A stretch of 64,000 bases of DNA from Pseudomaricurvus alkylphenolicus (GCF_011683955.1 NZ_JAAQPI010000018.1:1-64000); one strand, 5' to 3'. Counted from the first letter of the stretch, positions 1 to 9,557 are shown. A program made the numbers and translations. The notes: a model not told the origin generated them from the letters alone.

Positions 1-820
1 GTCTGGAGAGGCTAGGAAGTGGGATTACATCAAAGAGGTCGAACTAAACCCGGATAACTCGGACCATGAGTGTGAGAAAGCAGCGTAAAAAATGAACTAA
101 TGGTGACATCTGTCTTGAAAAACGCCGACGGGGTGTGCCAATCATTTCACGGTCAAAAGGACAGCGGATATAATTCCCGTACACTTGACCGCTATGGAAG
201 TACCTTCGATGTTCTATTTTTGTCGAAGCTTGACGTGAAAGCAGCACCACGTTTTCTTTGCAAGGCGATCTATGGAAGTGCAAAATCGTGGCTGATCAAT
301 AAAAATAGAGGTGAGGATAGTGATCCGGTAATCAAAAATTACAATGGGTTCTATCACCAAAGGAGCAAAATTTGTCCGCGCAAGCACCTGAACAATGTTG
401 CCGAGTATGCGCCAAGAAATGCATTTTGGCAGTCTAGGGTATTTTTACCGTACTCGTAGGAAGCTTATCGGGCTATGGCAGTGTATCCACCGGAGTTTGC
501 TGCAGAAGGTGAGCTCAAAACCACTTCAACCGATCTTTATTAAGATAGAAGGGCGTGAGCGTCTAAGTCAAAGTGCGAACGGATTTTTGTAGATACGCCG
601 TAAGACTAACGGTGACATCTGGACAAGGGGGCTGATTTGTTTCCTGGGACCAGGATGCAGGTTTACGCCGAATGCAGTGCATCTGGTGTCTGGCGTATAG
701 TGAGCGAGACTCTAAAACTGGCCCTTGATAGGAACTGTAGGAGAAAATCATCGGGGTGTTAATGGAGAAGTACAATCCATTGAAATGAAAGGTATGCTAG
801 TGTGCTGAGCCAGAAGTTCA
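1..820. other. No supported gene
   Basis: I see no recognisable gene here. Several short open frames exist on both strands, but none has a good ribosome binding site together with a protein-like composition. The stretch lies just before a damaged transposase and is probably decayed chromosomal or mobile DNA. No tRNA or rRNA was recognised. Confidence 0.4.
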
Positions 821-874
821 TTGAATAATGGTCTATACTTACCTCAGGAAGATATCACTACTGGGGGAAGCGAC

Positions 875-1960
875 ATGACGGGTCGGCCGAAGGCAGAATT
901 GGTCCTGAATTCAGAGGAAAAAGAACAGTTGGCGTCCTGGTCTCGCCGACGGAAAACTGCACAAGCTTTGGCATTCCGCTCGAGGATTGTTCTAGAGTGC
1001 GCCAAGGGCCTAACGAATACTGAAGTTGCAGAGAAGCTCAATACGTCAAATCAGACGGTCTGCAAATGGAGAATTCGCTTTGTTCAGTACCGTCTCGAAG
1101 GACTGCAGGATTCACCGCGATCCGGCGCCCCGCGCAGTGTTGACGATAAGAAGGTAGAAGAGGTAATCACCAAAACACTGGAAAGTACACCGAAAGACGC
1201 AACGCATTGGAGCACGCGAACCATGGCTGCGCAAACTGGAGTCTCACAAAGGACGATCCAACGTATTTGGAAGGCGTTCGGACTACAACCACATCGCTAA
1301 GAAACGTTTAAGTTGTCGACGGATCCACTTTTTGTCGAAAAGACCCGAGATATAGTGGGCTTGTATATGGAACCTCCTATGAAAGCGATGGTGTTGTGCG
1401 TTGATGAGAAGAGTCAGATTCAGGCGCTCGATAGAACCCAACCGATTCTGCCTCTAGCGCCTGGAATACCAGAGCGGAGAACGCATGACTATATGCGCCA
1501 TGGCACGACGACGTTGTTCGCGGCACTGGATATTGTGACTGGAAAGGTAATTGGTGAGCTTCACCGAAGACACAGAAGCAGTGAGTTTTTGAATTTTCTG
1601 AGGACAATCGTCAAGAACACACCACCGGAGATGGATTTACACCTGGTAATGGACAACTATGGTACTCATAAGACCGAGAAAGTGAAGAATTGGCTTAATC
1701 GTCATCCTCGGTTTCATGTGCACTTTACGCCGACTTCGGCGTCCTGGCTAAACCAAGTTGAACGGTGGTTTGCAACTCTTACTCAGAAGCAGATAAGACG
1801 TGGAACTCACCGTTCAACACAAGCGTTGGAGAAATCCATCAGAGAATATTTGAAAATGTATAACGATGAACCGAAGCCCTTTGTTTGGACAAAATCAGCG
1901 GATGAGATTTTGGAGAGCATTGCTCGATTTTGTCAACGAACTTCTGGCTCAGTACACTAG
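875..1960 (+). pseudogene. IS630-family transposase, interrupted by one in-frame stop
   Basis: Both halves read in the same frame. The first (875-1300) gives a helix-turn-helix DNA-binding region of about 140 residues with motifs such as TNTEVAEKLNTSNQTVCKW. The second gives the DDE catalytic core: [15 protein letters not shown] (first Asp), [10 protein letters not shown] (second Asp) and [10 protein letters not shown] (Glu), the usual IS630 pattern. They are separated by a TAA at 1298-1300, just after LQPHR. Family members usually carry a glutamine there, so a single CAA-to-TAA change is the simplest explanation. The sequence continues in frame through [18 protein letters not shown] 875 is chosen because it begins the family-like MTGRPKAELVLN. 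The natural C-terminus runs into the MITE-like element at 1957. The gene is probably inactive unless the stop is read through. Confidence 0.85.
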
Positions 1961-2112
1961 CAGGCTGTTGAAAAAGTCGATATTTCACAATTGGAGCCAG
2001 AATTGGAAAAGTCAGATTTAAAAAATGCCTATTTTTATAGGATCAAAATTATTGCCTACTCTCCAATTCTGGATCATTTTTCAAAAAACGGACTTTTTCA
2101 ACACGCTGCTAG
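1957..2112. repeat. MITE-like element with 22-bp terminal inverted repeats
   Basis: The ends CTAGCAGGCTGTTGAAAAAG (from 1957) and its inverted counterpart (ending 2112) match at 20 of 22 positions; the two mismatches are a GC/CG swap. The interior has a further imperfect inverted repeat around CCAGAATTGG. The element is 156 bp and has no coding capacity. The core GGCTGTTGAAAAAGTC resembles the tips of IS1182-like insertion sequences; that is from memory and unverified. It begins exactly at the stop codon of the transposase, so it inserted next to, or supplied, that stop. Confidence 0.65.
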
Positions 2113-2238
2113 TAGCGATACTTGATGCTGGGACGGAGCCCTCTGCAGTGGTGGAGAAGTATTTGCATTGGAAATGGGTTGAACTGATAACATTAGACAA
2201 TCTTGTGTTTCAATGCAATTTCGAAACAGGTTAACATT

Positions 2239-2523
2239 CTGAGCGAGACAGAATCGATTTCTATTCAGGAAAGATGGATTATTGAGGCCCTTAAATTGAT
2301 TAAAACCAATAGAGGATCCGCTGGAGTTGATCAAGAGTCTATAGAGGAATTCGAAGAGTAGTCTTTGCAAAAATTGAAATGGAGGGCCTTTAGACTGCTA
2401 TTTTGCTCCTCCTATCAAAACGGTAGAAAATCCCAAAAACTCAGGTTGAGAGAGATTCCGAGTGAGAACACTGTCCGCGATAGTATTACACCGGTGATCA
2501 TCAAGCCGGAACTCGAGGGCTAA
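2239..2523 (+). pseudogene. Remnant of a group II intron reverse transcriptase/maturase
   Basis: Three adjoining fragments in alternating frames resemble the N-terminal part of group II intron-encoded reverse transcriptases. They are ALKLIKTNRGSAGVDQESIE (ending in a TAG at 2359), YFAPPIKTVENPKNSG (2399-2446), then LREIPSENTVRDS and KPELEG up to the TAA at 2521. Intact proteins carry, in order, a motif like IKxNRGxAGxDGxSIEEFE, then YxPPPVKxVxIPKxxGGxRxLGIPTVxDRIxQ, then LEPxxE. Frameshifts, a stop and missing residues show it is dead. Nothing of the catalytic YADD region remains. Confidence 0.6.
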
Positions 2524-2524
2524 C

Positions 2525-2550
2525 TAGTGCCCATTTGTGGATGGGCACTA
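2525..2550. promoter_or_regulatory. Perfect 10-bp hairpin upstream of aceE
   Basis: TAGTGCCCAT (2525-2534) pairs exactly with ATGGGCACTA (2541-2550) around a TTGTGG loop. It directly follows the reverse transcriptase remnant and ends 43 bases before the aceE start. It could be a terminator for upstream transcription, without a clear T-run, or an operator for the pdh genes. The sequence does not decide which. Confidence 0.4.
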
Positions 2551-2593
2551 ACTAGGTTAGATCGACATCCAATTACCCACAGGAGAAAAGGTG

Positions 2594-5293
2594 ATGAATA
2601 ACACTACGAGTGTCTGCAATACAGACACCTCTCAAGACGACGATGTACTGGAGATGTCGGAGTGGTGCGAATCGCTTCAGGCGCTGGTAGCAAACGCTGG
2701 CCCAGAACGGGCTCGAGAGATTCTTGATGCGGTGACCAAGATTGCTCGCGAACCATCCATCGGCTGGCAACCAGTGCACGGTACCCCCTATGTTAATACC
2801 ATCACCGTTGAGCGGCAGCCAACTTTCCCCGGAGATTTGGCACTTGAAGAAAAACTGGTGTCGATTATGCGTTGGAACGCCTTGGCCATGGTGGTACGGG
2901 CCAACCAGGCCTACGGCGAGCTTGGTGGTCACATCGCCAGTTATGCTAGCGCAGCTGATTTATTTGAAGTGGGTTTTAATCATTTCTTTCGTGCGCGCAA
3001 TCAGGATTGCACTGGTGATTTGATCTTCTATCAGCCGCATTCGGCCCCCGGTGTCTATGCTCGAGCATTTCTAGAGGGGCGCTTGAGCGAACAGGACCTG
3101 CGCCATTATCGTCAGGAGGTGACTGCCTCACGGGTGGGGGCTCAGGGCTTATGCAGTTACCCTCATCCCTGGTTGATGAGTGACTTTTGGCAATTTCCTA
3201 CTGGTTCTATGGGAGTTGGACCAATCAGTTCCATATATCAGGCGCGCTTTATGCGCTATTTGCAGCATCGGGGGCTGCAGAATGGTTCAAAGCGCAAGGT
3301 GTGGGGGGTGTTCGGTGATGGAGAAATGGACGAGCCGGAAAGTATGTCTGCTTTGACCTTGGCCTCTCGCGAGGGACTGGATAATTTGGTGTGGGTGGTG
3401 AACTGCAACCTGCAGCGTCTCGATGGCCCAGTGCGGGGCAACAGTCGTATAATTGATGAATTGGAAGCGCTGTTTAGCGGCGCGGGCTGGAATGTGGTGA
3501 AGCTGGTTTGGGGTTCGGATTGGGACGGCCTATTCGCACGAGACAACCAGGGAGCATTGGTCAGAGCCTTTGCTGATACGGTGGACGGCCAACTGCAAAC
3601 CTTTTCTGCCAAGGACGGTCGCTACAACCGCGATCATTTCTTCGGCCAGAACGGAACGCTCAAAACACTGGTTGAGGGGCTCACCGATGAGCAGATAGAC
3701 CAGCTTAAACGCGGTGGACACGACTTAGTGAAGATACATGCCGCTTATGACGCTGCGCTCAGGCATGAAGGCAGGCCCACGGTTGTGCTGGCGCAGACCA
3801 AGAAAGGTTATGGCATGGGTGAGGCGGGGCAAGGAAAGATGACCACCCACCAGCAGAAGAAGTTGGACCGTAACGCCCTGCTGGCTTTCCGAGATCGCTT
3901 CCAGCTGCCATTGAGTGATGAGCAGGCCGAATCGCTGTCGTTCTACAAGCCGGACGCAGAAAGTGAGGTCATGCGCTATCTGCACGACCAACGTCAGGCG
4001 CTTGGCGGTTACACGCCCTCGCGTTCAACACAGGTGGATACCGTTGCCATTCCTGAATTGTCAAGCTACGGAGCATTTGCACTGCAGGCTGATGGCAAAG
4101 TAATGTCCACCACTCTGGCTTTCGTAAGGATGGTATCCTCGCTGGTGAAGGACAAGCAACTAGGAGCCAGGGTGGTACCAATTGTGGCTGATGAAGCACG
4201 CACCTTTGGCATGGCGAACCTGTTCAAGCAAATAGGTATCTACTCCAGTGTCGGTCAACATTATGAACCTGAGGATATCGGTTCCATACTAAGTTACCGT
4301 GAGGCACGCGATGGTCAAATTTTGGAGGAGGGTATCAGTGAGGCCGGTGCCATCAGCTCCTGGGCGGCGGCGGCGACCAGCTACTCTGTGCACGGTATCA
4401 GTATGCTGCCGTTCTACATTTATTATTCCATGTTCGGCTTCCAGCGCATCGGCGACCTGATTTGGGCGGCAGCTGATCAGCGCGCTCGCGGATTCTTGTT
4501 GGGGGCGACTGCTGGCAGGACCACACTCGGCGGCGAAGGTCTGCAACACCAAGACGGTCACAGTCACTTGTTGGCTTCTACTGTTCCCAACTGCCGTGCT
4601 TACGACCCGGCTTTTGCCGGTGAGTTGGCGGTAATTATGGATCACGGAATGCGGCGCATGCTGGAACAGCAGAAGGACGAGTTTTACTACATTACCGTGA
4701 TGAATGAAAGCTATGCCCAACCGACCCTGCCGGAGGATGTAGCAGAAGACGTGATCAAGGGCATGTATCGCTACCACTGTGTCAGTCCAGAATTCGCGAA
4801 GGGCAAGGTCCGCCTACTGGGATCCGGCGCCATTTTGCTTGAAGTTATAGCCGCGGCTGAACTGTTGAGCGAAGACTGGCACATCGTAGCAGAAGTCTGG
4901 AGTGTCACTAGCTACACGGAGTTAGAACGCGATGCCCGCGCGAATGAGCGTTGGAATCGATTGCACCCTGATGCTGAACAGAAGAGCAGTCATTTGGCGG
5001 CCTGCCTGGGGGGATCGGAACCGGTGGTTGCGGCCTCCGACTATGTTCGAGCCGTACCACAACTGATCGCTTCCTACATCAAACCCGCTTATAGGGTACT
5101 GGGCACTGATGGCTTTGGACGCAGCGACACGCGCACGGCCCTGAGGGAGTTCTTCGAGGTTAATCGTTACCACGTGGTACTGGCTGCGCTCACCGTGCTT
5201 GCGGATCAGGAGCTTATTGAACGGGAGCTGTGTCAGCAGGCGATTCAACGTTATGAGATAAGATGTGACGCCCTGGCGTCCTGGGAGTGTTAG
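2594..5293 (+). CDS. aceE: Pyruvate dehydrogenase E1 component, homodimeric AceE type
   Basis: This is the 899-aa thiamine-diphosphate enzyme that decarboxylates pyruvate and passes the acetyl group to the E2 lipoyl arm, in the cytoplasm. The thiamine-diphosphate motif begins GDGEMDEPES at residue 241 and ends NCN near residue 270. The N-terminus (DDVLEMSEWCESLQALV) and overall length match the roughly 890-aa single-chain E1 of gammaproteobacteria, not the alpha/beta type. ATG 2594 is preferred over GTG 2591 because AGGAG lies 8 bases upstream. aceF follows immediately, so the two form an operon. No pdhR or lpd is visible nearby, so the E3 must be encoded elsewhere. Mobile-element debris lies just upstream. 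Confidence 0.95.
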   Translation: MNNTTSVCNTDTSQDDDVLEMSEWCESLQALVANAGPERAREILDAVTKIAREPSIGWQPVHGTPYVNTITVERQPTFPGDLALEEKLVSIMRWNALAMVVRANQAYGELGGHIASYASAADLFEVGFNHFFRARNQDCTGDLIFYQPHSAPGVYARAFLEGRLSEQDLRHYRQEVTASRVGAQGLCSYPHPWLMSDFWQFPTGSMGVGPISSIYQARFMRYLQHRGLQNGSKRKVWGVFGDGEMDEPESMSALTLASREGLDNLVWVVNCNLQRLDGPVRGNSRIIDELEALFSGAGWNVVKLVWGSDWDGLFARDNQGALVRAFADTVDGQLQTFSAKDGRYNRDHFFGQNGTLKTLVEGLTDEQIDQLKRGGHDLVKIHAAYDAALRHEGRPTVVLAQTKKGYGMGEAGQGKMTTHQQKKLDRNALLAFRDRFQLPLSDEQAESLSFYKPDAESEVMRYLHDQRQALGGYTPSRSTQVDTVAIPELSSYGAFALQADGKVMSTTLAFVRMVSSLVKDKQLGARVVPIVADEARTFGMANLFKQIGIYSSVGQHYEPEDIGSILSYREARDGQILEEGISEAGAISSWAAAATSYSVHGISMLPFYIYYSMFGFQRIGDLIWAAADQRARGFLLGATAGRTTLGGEGLQHQDGHSHLLASTVPNCRAYDPAFAGELAVIMDHGMRRMLEQQKDEFYYITVMNESYAQPTLPEDVAEDVIKGMYRYHCVSPEFAKGKVRLLGSGAILLEVIAAAELLSEDWHIVAEVWSVTSYTELERDARANERWNRLHPDAEQKSSHLAACLGGSEPVVAASDYVRAVPQLIASYIKPAYRVLGTDGFGRSDTRTALREFFEVNRYHVVLAALTVLADQELIERELCQQAIQRYEIRCDALASWEC

Positions 5294-5295
5294 AG

Positions 5296-6633
5296 ATGGG
5301 GGCAATACAGGAAGTTCTAGTTCCCGATATTGGCGATGTAAATGATGTTGAGGTTCTCGAAGTACTTGTTAAAGAGGGTGATCACGTAGAGATAGAACAA
5401 TCACTGATTACTCTGGAAACCGATAAGGCGACCATTGAAATCCCTTCGAGTGCCGGCGGAGTGGTTACTCGTTTGCTGGTGAATGAGGGCGGCAGAGTCA
5501 GCCAGGGTAGTGTTATTCTGGAGCTCAAAGTCCTTGAGATGGGAGTATTATCTGAAAACGAGGGGACGGAAATTGCCGCTCAGGAGACCGAGGAACAGGA
5601 GAGATCGACAACTGAGGCTGCGGACGTCGAACAAATCGCAATAAAGAACTCTTCGACTCAGCCTCAGACACAAGTGCCGCTTGCCGAAACCAAAATTGAC
5701 TTCAGTTGTCGCGAGATCATGGCTTACTCTTCGCCATCGGTGAGAAAATTGGCACGCGAGCTGGATGTGCATCTCAGTGATGTGGTGAAATTCGGATCTT
5801 GCGCACGCGTTACCAAGGAAGATATTCACGCCTATGTAACGTCGATCATGAAACAGCGGCGCAACACTGGGCATACTGTAGCCAATTCCGGGGGACCATT
5901 TCAGAATATACAGGAATGGCCGAAAGTGGATTTCGCTAAGTTTGGGCCGGTCGAGCGCCAATCGCTGTCTCGCATCCGCAAGATCAGTGGCGCCAACTTG
6001 CATCGCAATTGGGTAACCATTCCTCATGTCACCAACCATGAGGATGCTGATATTACTGAGTTGGAAAAATTACGCAAACAATTGAATGCGGAGCAGAAAG
6101 GCACTGGGGTTAAAGTAACTATGGTAGCACTGCTCGTGAAGGCGGCGGTGGCGGCGTTGAAGAAGTTTCCAGAATTCAATGCTAGCCTCGATGGTGATGA
6201 CATTGTATTGAAAAAATACTACCATATCGGTTTCGCTGCTGATACGCCCAATGGTCTCGTAGTGCCGGTGATTCGCGATGTTGATCAAAAGGGCATTCTG
6301 GAATTGACCAAAGAGATCCATCAGCTGGCTGTTAAAGCTCGGGAAGGCAAGCTAACGGTTGCGGACATAAGCGGCGGTTGTTTTTCCATTTCATCCCTGG
6401 GCGGAATTGGTGGAACTTACTTTACGCCGATAATCAATGCGCCGGAAGTCGCTATTCTGGGTGTAGCACGTGCACGCACTGAACTTAAGTGGGATGGCGA
6501 TGCTGCAGTACCGCGATTGGTGCTGCCAATGAGTCTCAGTTGGGATCATCGCGCGCTGGATGGTGTGCAGGCGGGGCTCTTCAATGCCTACCTAGCAGCG
6601 GTTCTATGTGACTTCCGACGTGCTATGCTCTAA
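5296..6633 (+). CDS. aceF: Dihydrolipoyl acetyltransferase, E2 of pyruvate dehydrogenase
   Basis: The 445-aa core protein of the pyruvate dehydrogenase complex moves acetyl groups from its lipoyl lysine to CoA. It has one N-terminal lipoyl domain with the modified lysine K44 in ETDKATIEIP, an acidic linker, an E1/E3-binding domain starting SSPSVRKLARELDV (about residue 145), and a catalytic domain ending with SWDHRALDG (His418, Asp422). Many gammaproteobacterial AceF proteins carry two or three lipoyl domains; this one has a single one. ATG 5296 lies 2 bases after the aceE stop; a GTG at 5287 would overlap aceE. The tight spacing implies translational coupling with aceE. Confidence 0.93.
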   Translation: MGAIQEVLVPDIGDVNDVEVLEVLVKEGDHVEIEQSLITLETDKATIEIPSSAGGVVTRLLVNEGGRVSQGSVILELKVLEMGVLSENEGTEIAAQETEEQERSTTEAADVEQIAIKNSSTQPQTQVPLAETKIDFSCREIMAYSSPSVRKLARELDVHLSDVVKFGSCARVTKEDIHAYVTSIMKQRRNTGHTVANSGGPFQNIQEWPKVDFAKFGPVERQSLSRIRKISGANLHRNWVTIPHVTNHEDADITELEKLRKQLNAEQKGTGVKVTMVALLVKAAVAALKKFPEFNASLDGDDIVLKKYYHIGFAADTPNGLVVPVIRDVDQKGILELTKEIHQLAVKAREGKLTVADISGGCFSISSLGGIGGTYFTPIINAPEVAILGVARARTELKWDGDAAVPRLVLPMSLSWDHRALDGVQAGLFNAYLAAVLCDFRRAML

Positions 6634-8491
6634 AGGCGTGTTCTGTCTAAAATCACCTGTAGTGATAGCGTCTGCGACCTTTGGGACAAGAAGATCTCGG
6701 TGATTTCGTTCAAGGTTGGTTTCCCTAATGTAGGGAGTTGGCCATTGTTGGTTTTGCCGAGAATCTCACCTAAGTGATAGGTTGACGATAACACAAAACA
6801 CTAAAGGACACTTCTATAAATCGGTTTTTGAACTCACGTTGTAGAGAACTCGATTCCTAATTTGGGTCGAAATGCAATTGAATGTCGTACGCATGGGTGT
6901 ATCAGTTCGTCGGTGTTCTGGGCGGGAAATTCATCTAAAATCTGGACTAATTTCCCCGTTCCTCATACTGAGGGCATGCTTAAATACTGTGGAGTGTGAG
7001 TGGGGCATCGAAAAAGTGGACGAAGCCGATCTTGAACTGGAAGCCAGCACTCAATCGTTTGATGATTGACGTTGAGGAGCAATTAGCTCCTCACATTTAA
7101 ATCGGGTGGTCACACAGGTTAGTTTACAGAAAGTCTCCTTGAGCCGCCGACTTCCGTATTTAGCGCGAAGCGGCTTTTCTGTGAGGTTTAGAGGCAGTGG
7201 GGTAAGGACCTCAGCGCCTCTCATGAACTTAATATTCCTTGACAACCAATAGGATGTCTGGTGTTAACTGTCTTGGGCGGTAACCCTAATTGTCGCCGAA
7301 CATAGGATGCTTGCTGGCTGGTCCTAAATCTAAGTCAGAATCCTCTCGATCAATTTCATACATCTGTATCCGAATCGTCGTCTAGGTGGCTAGCGTTATG
7401 ACTTCCGGTCGATATTTGCTGGGACTGAAATTCCTCTTGAGCCCATGCTTCGTCCAGCATCTGCAAAAAGCGCTCGGCTCTCATCAGTCGGTCTCCATAT
7501 GATGGCACTATTTGGAGGTTTACGATTCCTTCATTGATCGAAATGGGCGTAATAGTGAAGTACTCGCCCAGGTGAACTGGCTGATATAAGCGGCAGGGAA
7601 ATATTGGCATATCTAATTGCTCCTTGAATTACCTGTCGCTAGATGGCTAACAAGACGTTATTCGACGCTCTCATCTTTGCTGCAGGCATGTTCCTTATTA
7701 ACAAAATTACGTGGCATAGGTGTTCAGATAATGATCAGGAGGGGGTGCGCGACTGAAGTAAAGGACCACACCGATCATCGTGGGACGCCAAGCCGCACTC
7801 CAGCGCCAAAGGCGGAAGTGGAAAGAAATGCTCAGTTTCTGGTTTAACTTTATTGAAGCCGAGCGGGGGCTTGAACTATCATTCATGACAGCCTCGTTGA
7901 TACTGATCCTATCTTCGGGGTTAGCCATCTCTCGGTGTTGGCGCACCGGGGGGTGGCGATTACGTCAAGTTCACGTGATCATGATGTAGTCCTTCTCCTT
8001 TCTGTAGCTACCGTGAGAGTGCCTGTCGAAGGGGCTCGCGGAAAGCATCACGGATTTTACCGTGAACACATTTCTCTTAGGGCAGGCTGTTTGGCGGAGT
8101 ACCAACTATCGGAAGATCCTTGCCACATTCGGCTTGTTACTACCGGCCTACCTGCCCCTGTCTGCTTTACTGCCAGTACCAGTATTTGGTACTGAGGCAA
8201 TCAAAGCATCCTGTACCGTAATCGCTTTCTGTCTAAATATCAATCGAAGTGAGGTATTTAGCGACGCCAATTGAAACAGAGCCTCAAGCACAGCACGAAA
8301 ATAGGAATTATTGTAGAAAAATTGGCCAAGGTGTTCAGATAAAAGGACTGCGGGTCACGTGGTAATTGATTCAAAGCGGACTGCTGTACGACGATTGCTC
8401 TTGCGGTGACAGTGTAACCACCGGCCCGGGTCATGGCCGAACGAGGGTTTATGCTCTTACTTTGTACATTGGCTACCGGCTCAACCATCAT
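6634..8491. other. Long stretch with little convincing coding
   Basis: Apart from one possible small gene (7356-7610, minus strand) I recognise nothing here. A 14-bp direct repeat, AGGTGTTCAGATAA, occurs at 7718-7731 and 8329-8342. The stretch probably contains the chromosomal junction of the conjugative element, but no duplicated attachment site or tRNA was identified. Confidence 0.35.
7356..7610 (-). CDS. Possible small hypothetical protein (84 aa)
   Basis: This is an 84-aa frame with an AAGGAG-like ribosome binding site about 10 bases before its ATG (7608-7610). The composition is protein-like, with a mixed hydrophobic N-terminal half (ITPISINEGIVNLQIVPSYG), an amphipathic stretch (RAERFLQMLDEAWAQEEFQ) and a strongly acidic tail ending DDDSDTDV. 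I recognise no family. It is isolated between aceF and the hairpin-rich region. Reasons for keeping it are the binding site and the plausible composition; a chance frame is a real alternative. Confidence 0.35.
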   Translation of the reverse strand: MPIFPCRLYQPVHLGEYFTITPISINEGIVNLQIVPSYGDRLMRAERFLQMLDEAWAQEEFQSQQISTGSHNASHLDDDSDTDV

Positions 8492-8537
8492 CCGCCCCCG
8501 TCACTACAACCACAATGTGGTGTAGTGACGGGGGCGG
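8492..8537. repeat. Large perfect hairpin (17-bp stem plus 5-bp inner stem)
   Basis: The arm CCGCCCCCGTCACTACA (8492-8508) is perfectly complementary to 8521-8537. After one bulged base, CCACA (8510-8514) pairs with TGTGG (8516-8520). The whole structure is 46 bases. It marks the left edge of the hairpin-dense stretch that runs to the integrase-like gene. It is not followed by a T-run, so it is not an ordinary terminator. Confidence 0.7.
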
Positions 8538-8585
8538 CAACACCAGAAATTACGCGGCTTCCAGAGCAGATTTCGGGATGGATTT

Positions 8586-9519
8586 GGGGTTCAGTCTAAC
8601 TATACTGAGCCCCATCACTACGCAAACGGCTTCAAACGCGGCCACAGCGATAATGTGGATGAGGGGCTTCGCCCTTGCCATCGTAACTGGCAGAAACGGA
8701 AAACTGCGCAGCATGACCCAATGATTCCATAGCGCAAGCAACTTTCGGGTTGCGGGTCATTACAGCAACTCGGTAGCCCCGTTCTCTGCGGAATCTCTGT
8801 AATCGGATTCCAATTTAAACAGGTGGCCTGCCATCCAAACTCACACGGCCACTGCGTCGTGTATCCAACTCGGTCAAGTAGTCTTTCGCTTGGCCAGCGG
8901 TGGTCTCACGATCACCTCTATCGATGGCGTCGTGATCCGGTGTCGTTCATTCAACTCAATCGTCCTGCGACGATTCTTCAAATACGACGCGTAATCCCAG
9001 TGGTGTCGCGTCAAGGAGGTTTATAACCACTCACTCGATTCGGGTTTTCTCGAATCAGGGGCAGAACAACGCCCCACACTCGGCGACACGAATTTTTCGG
9101 TGTCACTTAACTCAACTCGATAACCTTTTGGTTATCTAAGCAAAGCAATACGGATCAATGGTGCCGTATTCGGGAGGTATCTTTACCGCCATTGCCGTTC
9201 GGGATTCATCCCGAACAACGGACAGCACACCGTCTGCAAAACCGCGGCTCGGAGCATACCGTGTCGTTTACACCCACTCAGTCGTCTTCGGATGGCTTTT
9301 AAACTCAATGCGGACTGACAGCGTCAGACCAACGGTTCCGCATGTTTGAAGGAGGTGAATGATTCACCCGTTGGTGGGGCTCTACGAGCCCTTGAGAAAC
9401 TGTCGCAGTGGGTTCCTCAGCAGAGGAGAAACTGCGTGCCTGCGGCTAGGCGTATCAGGTCGAGGGGAGTGGTGTCCCCAGACATTTCCGCGTCAGCGGT
9501 ACCATCTTGGATACGATCC
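8586..9519 (+). ncRNA. Hairpin-dense noncoding region, candidate large structured RNA or leader
   Basis: The stretch contains about twenty short, mostly perfect inverted repeats in series. Examples: 8586-8595/8604-8613 (10 bp with one G-T pair); nested 8713-8719/8754-8760 around 8738-8742/8749-8753; 8958-8964/8969-8975 (7 bp, loop CTGC); 9037-9042/9051-9056; 9058-9062/9071-9075; 9119-9125/9130-9136 (7 bp, loop TTTT); 9147-9153/9164-9170; 9197-9204/9209-9216 (8 bp, loop TTCA); nested 9308-9314/9337-9343 around 9315-9319/9323-9327; 9377-9382/9386-9391; 9464-9468/9475-9479; 9488-9491/9496-9499. Tight loops and nesting suggest selection on RNA structure. The strand is inferred from the downstream plus-strand gene. 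No known RNA family was recognised. It could be a free RNA, a long attenuator leader, or a DNA-level site such as a replication or transfer origin. Confidence 0.45.
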
Positions 9520-9557
9520 GAGAGGTAGTCACAAACACTAACCGAAAGGACTACACC

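Noticed and set aside
8586-9519. Considered a CRISPR array because of the regular repeated-looking structure
   Set aside because: The elements are inverted repeats of different sequence, not near-identical direct repeats with spacers, and no cas genes are present.
8640-9520. Considered a degenerate tRNA array
   Set aside because: No cloverleaf with D-, anticodon and T-arm in order and no GGTTCRA T-loop could be assembled.
9158-9541. Short open frames of about 60 codons in the hairpin region
   Set aside because: Their residues coincide with hairpin arms and they show no protein-like pattern; they might at most be leader peptides.
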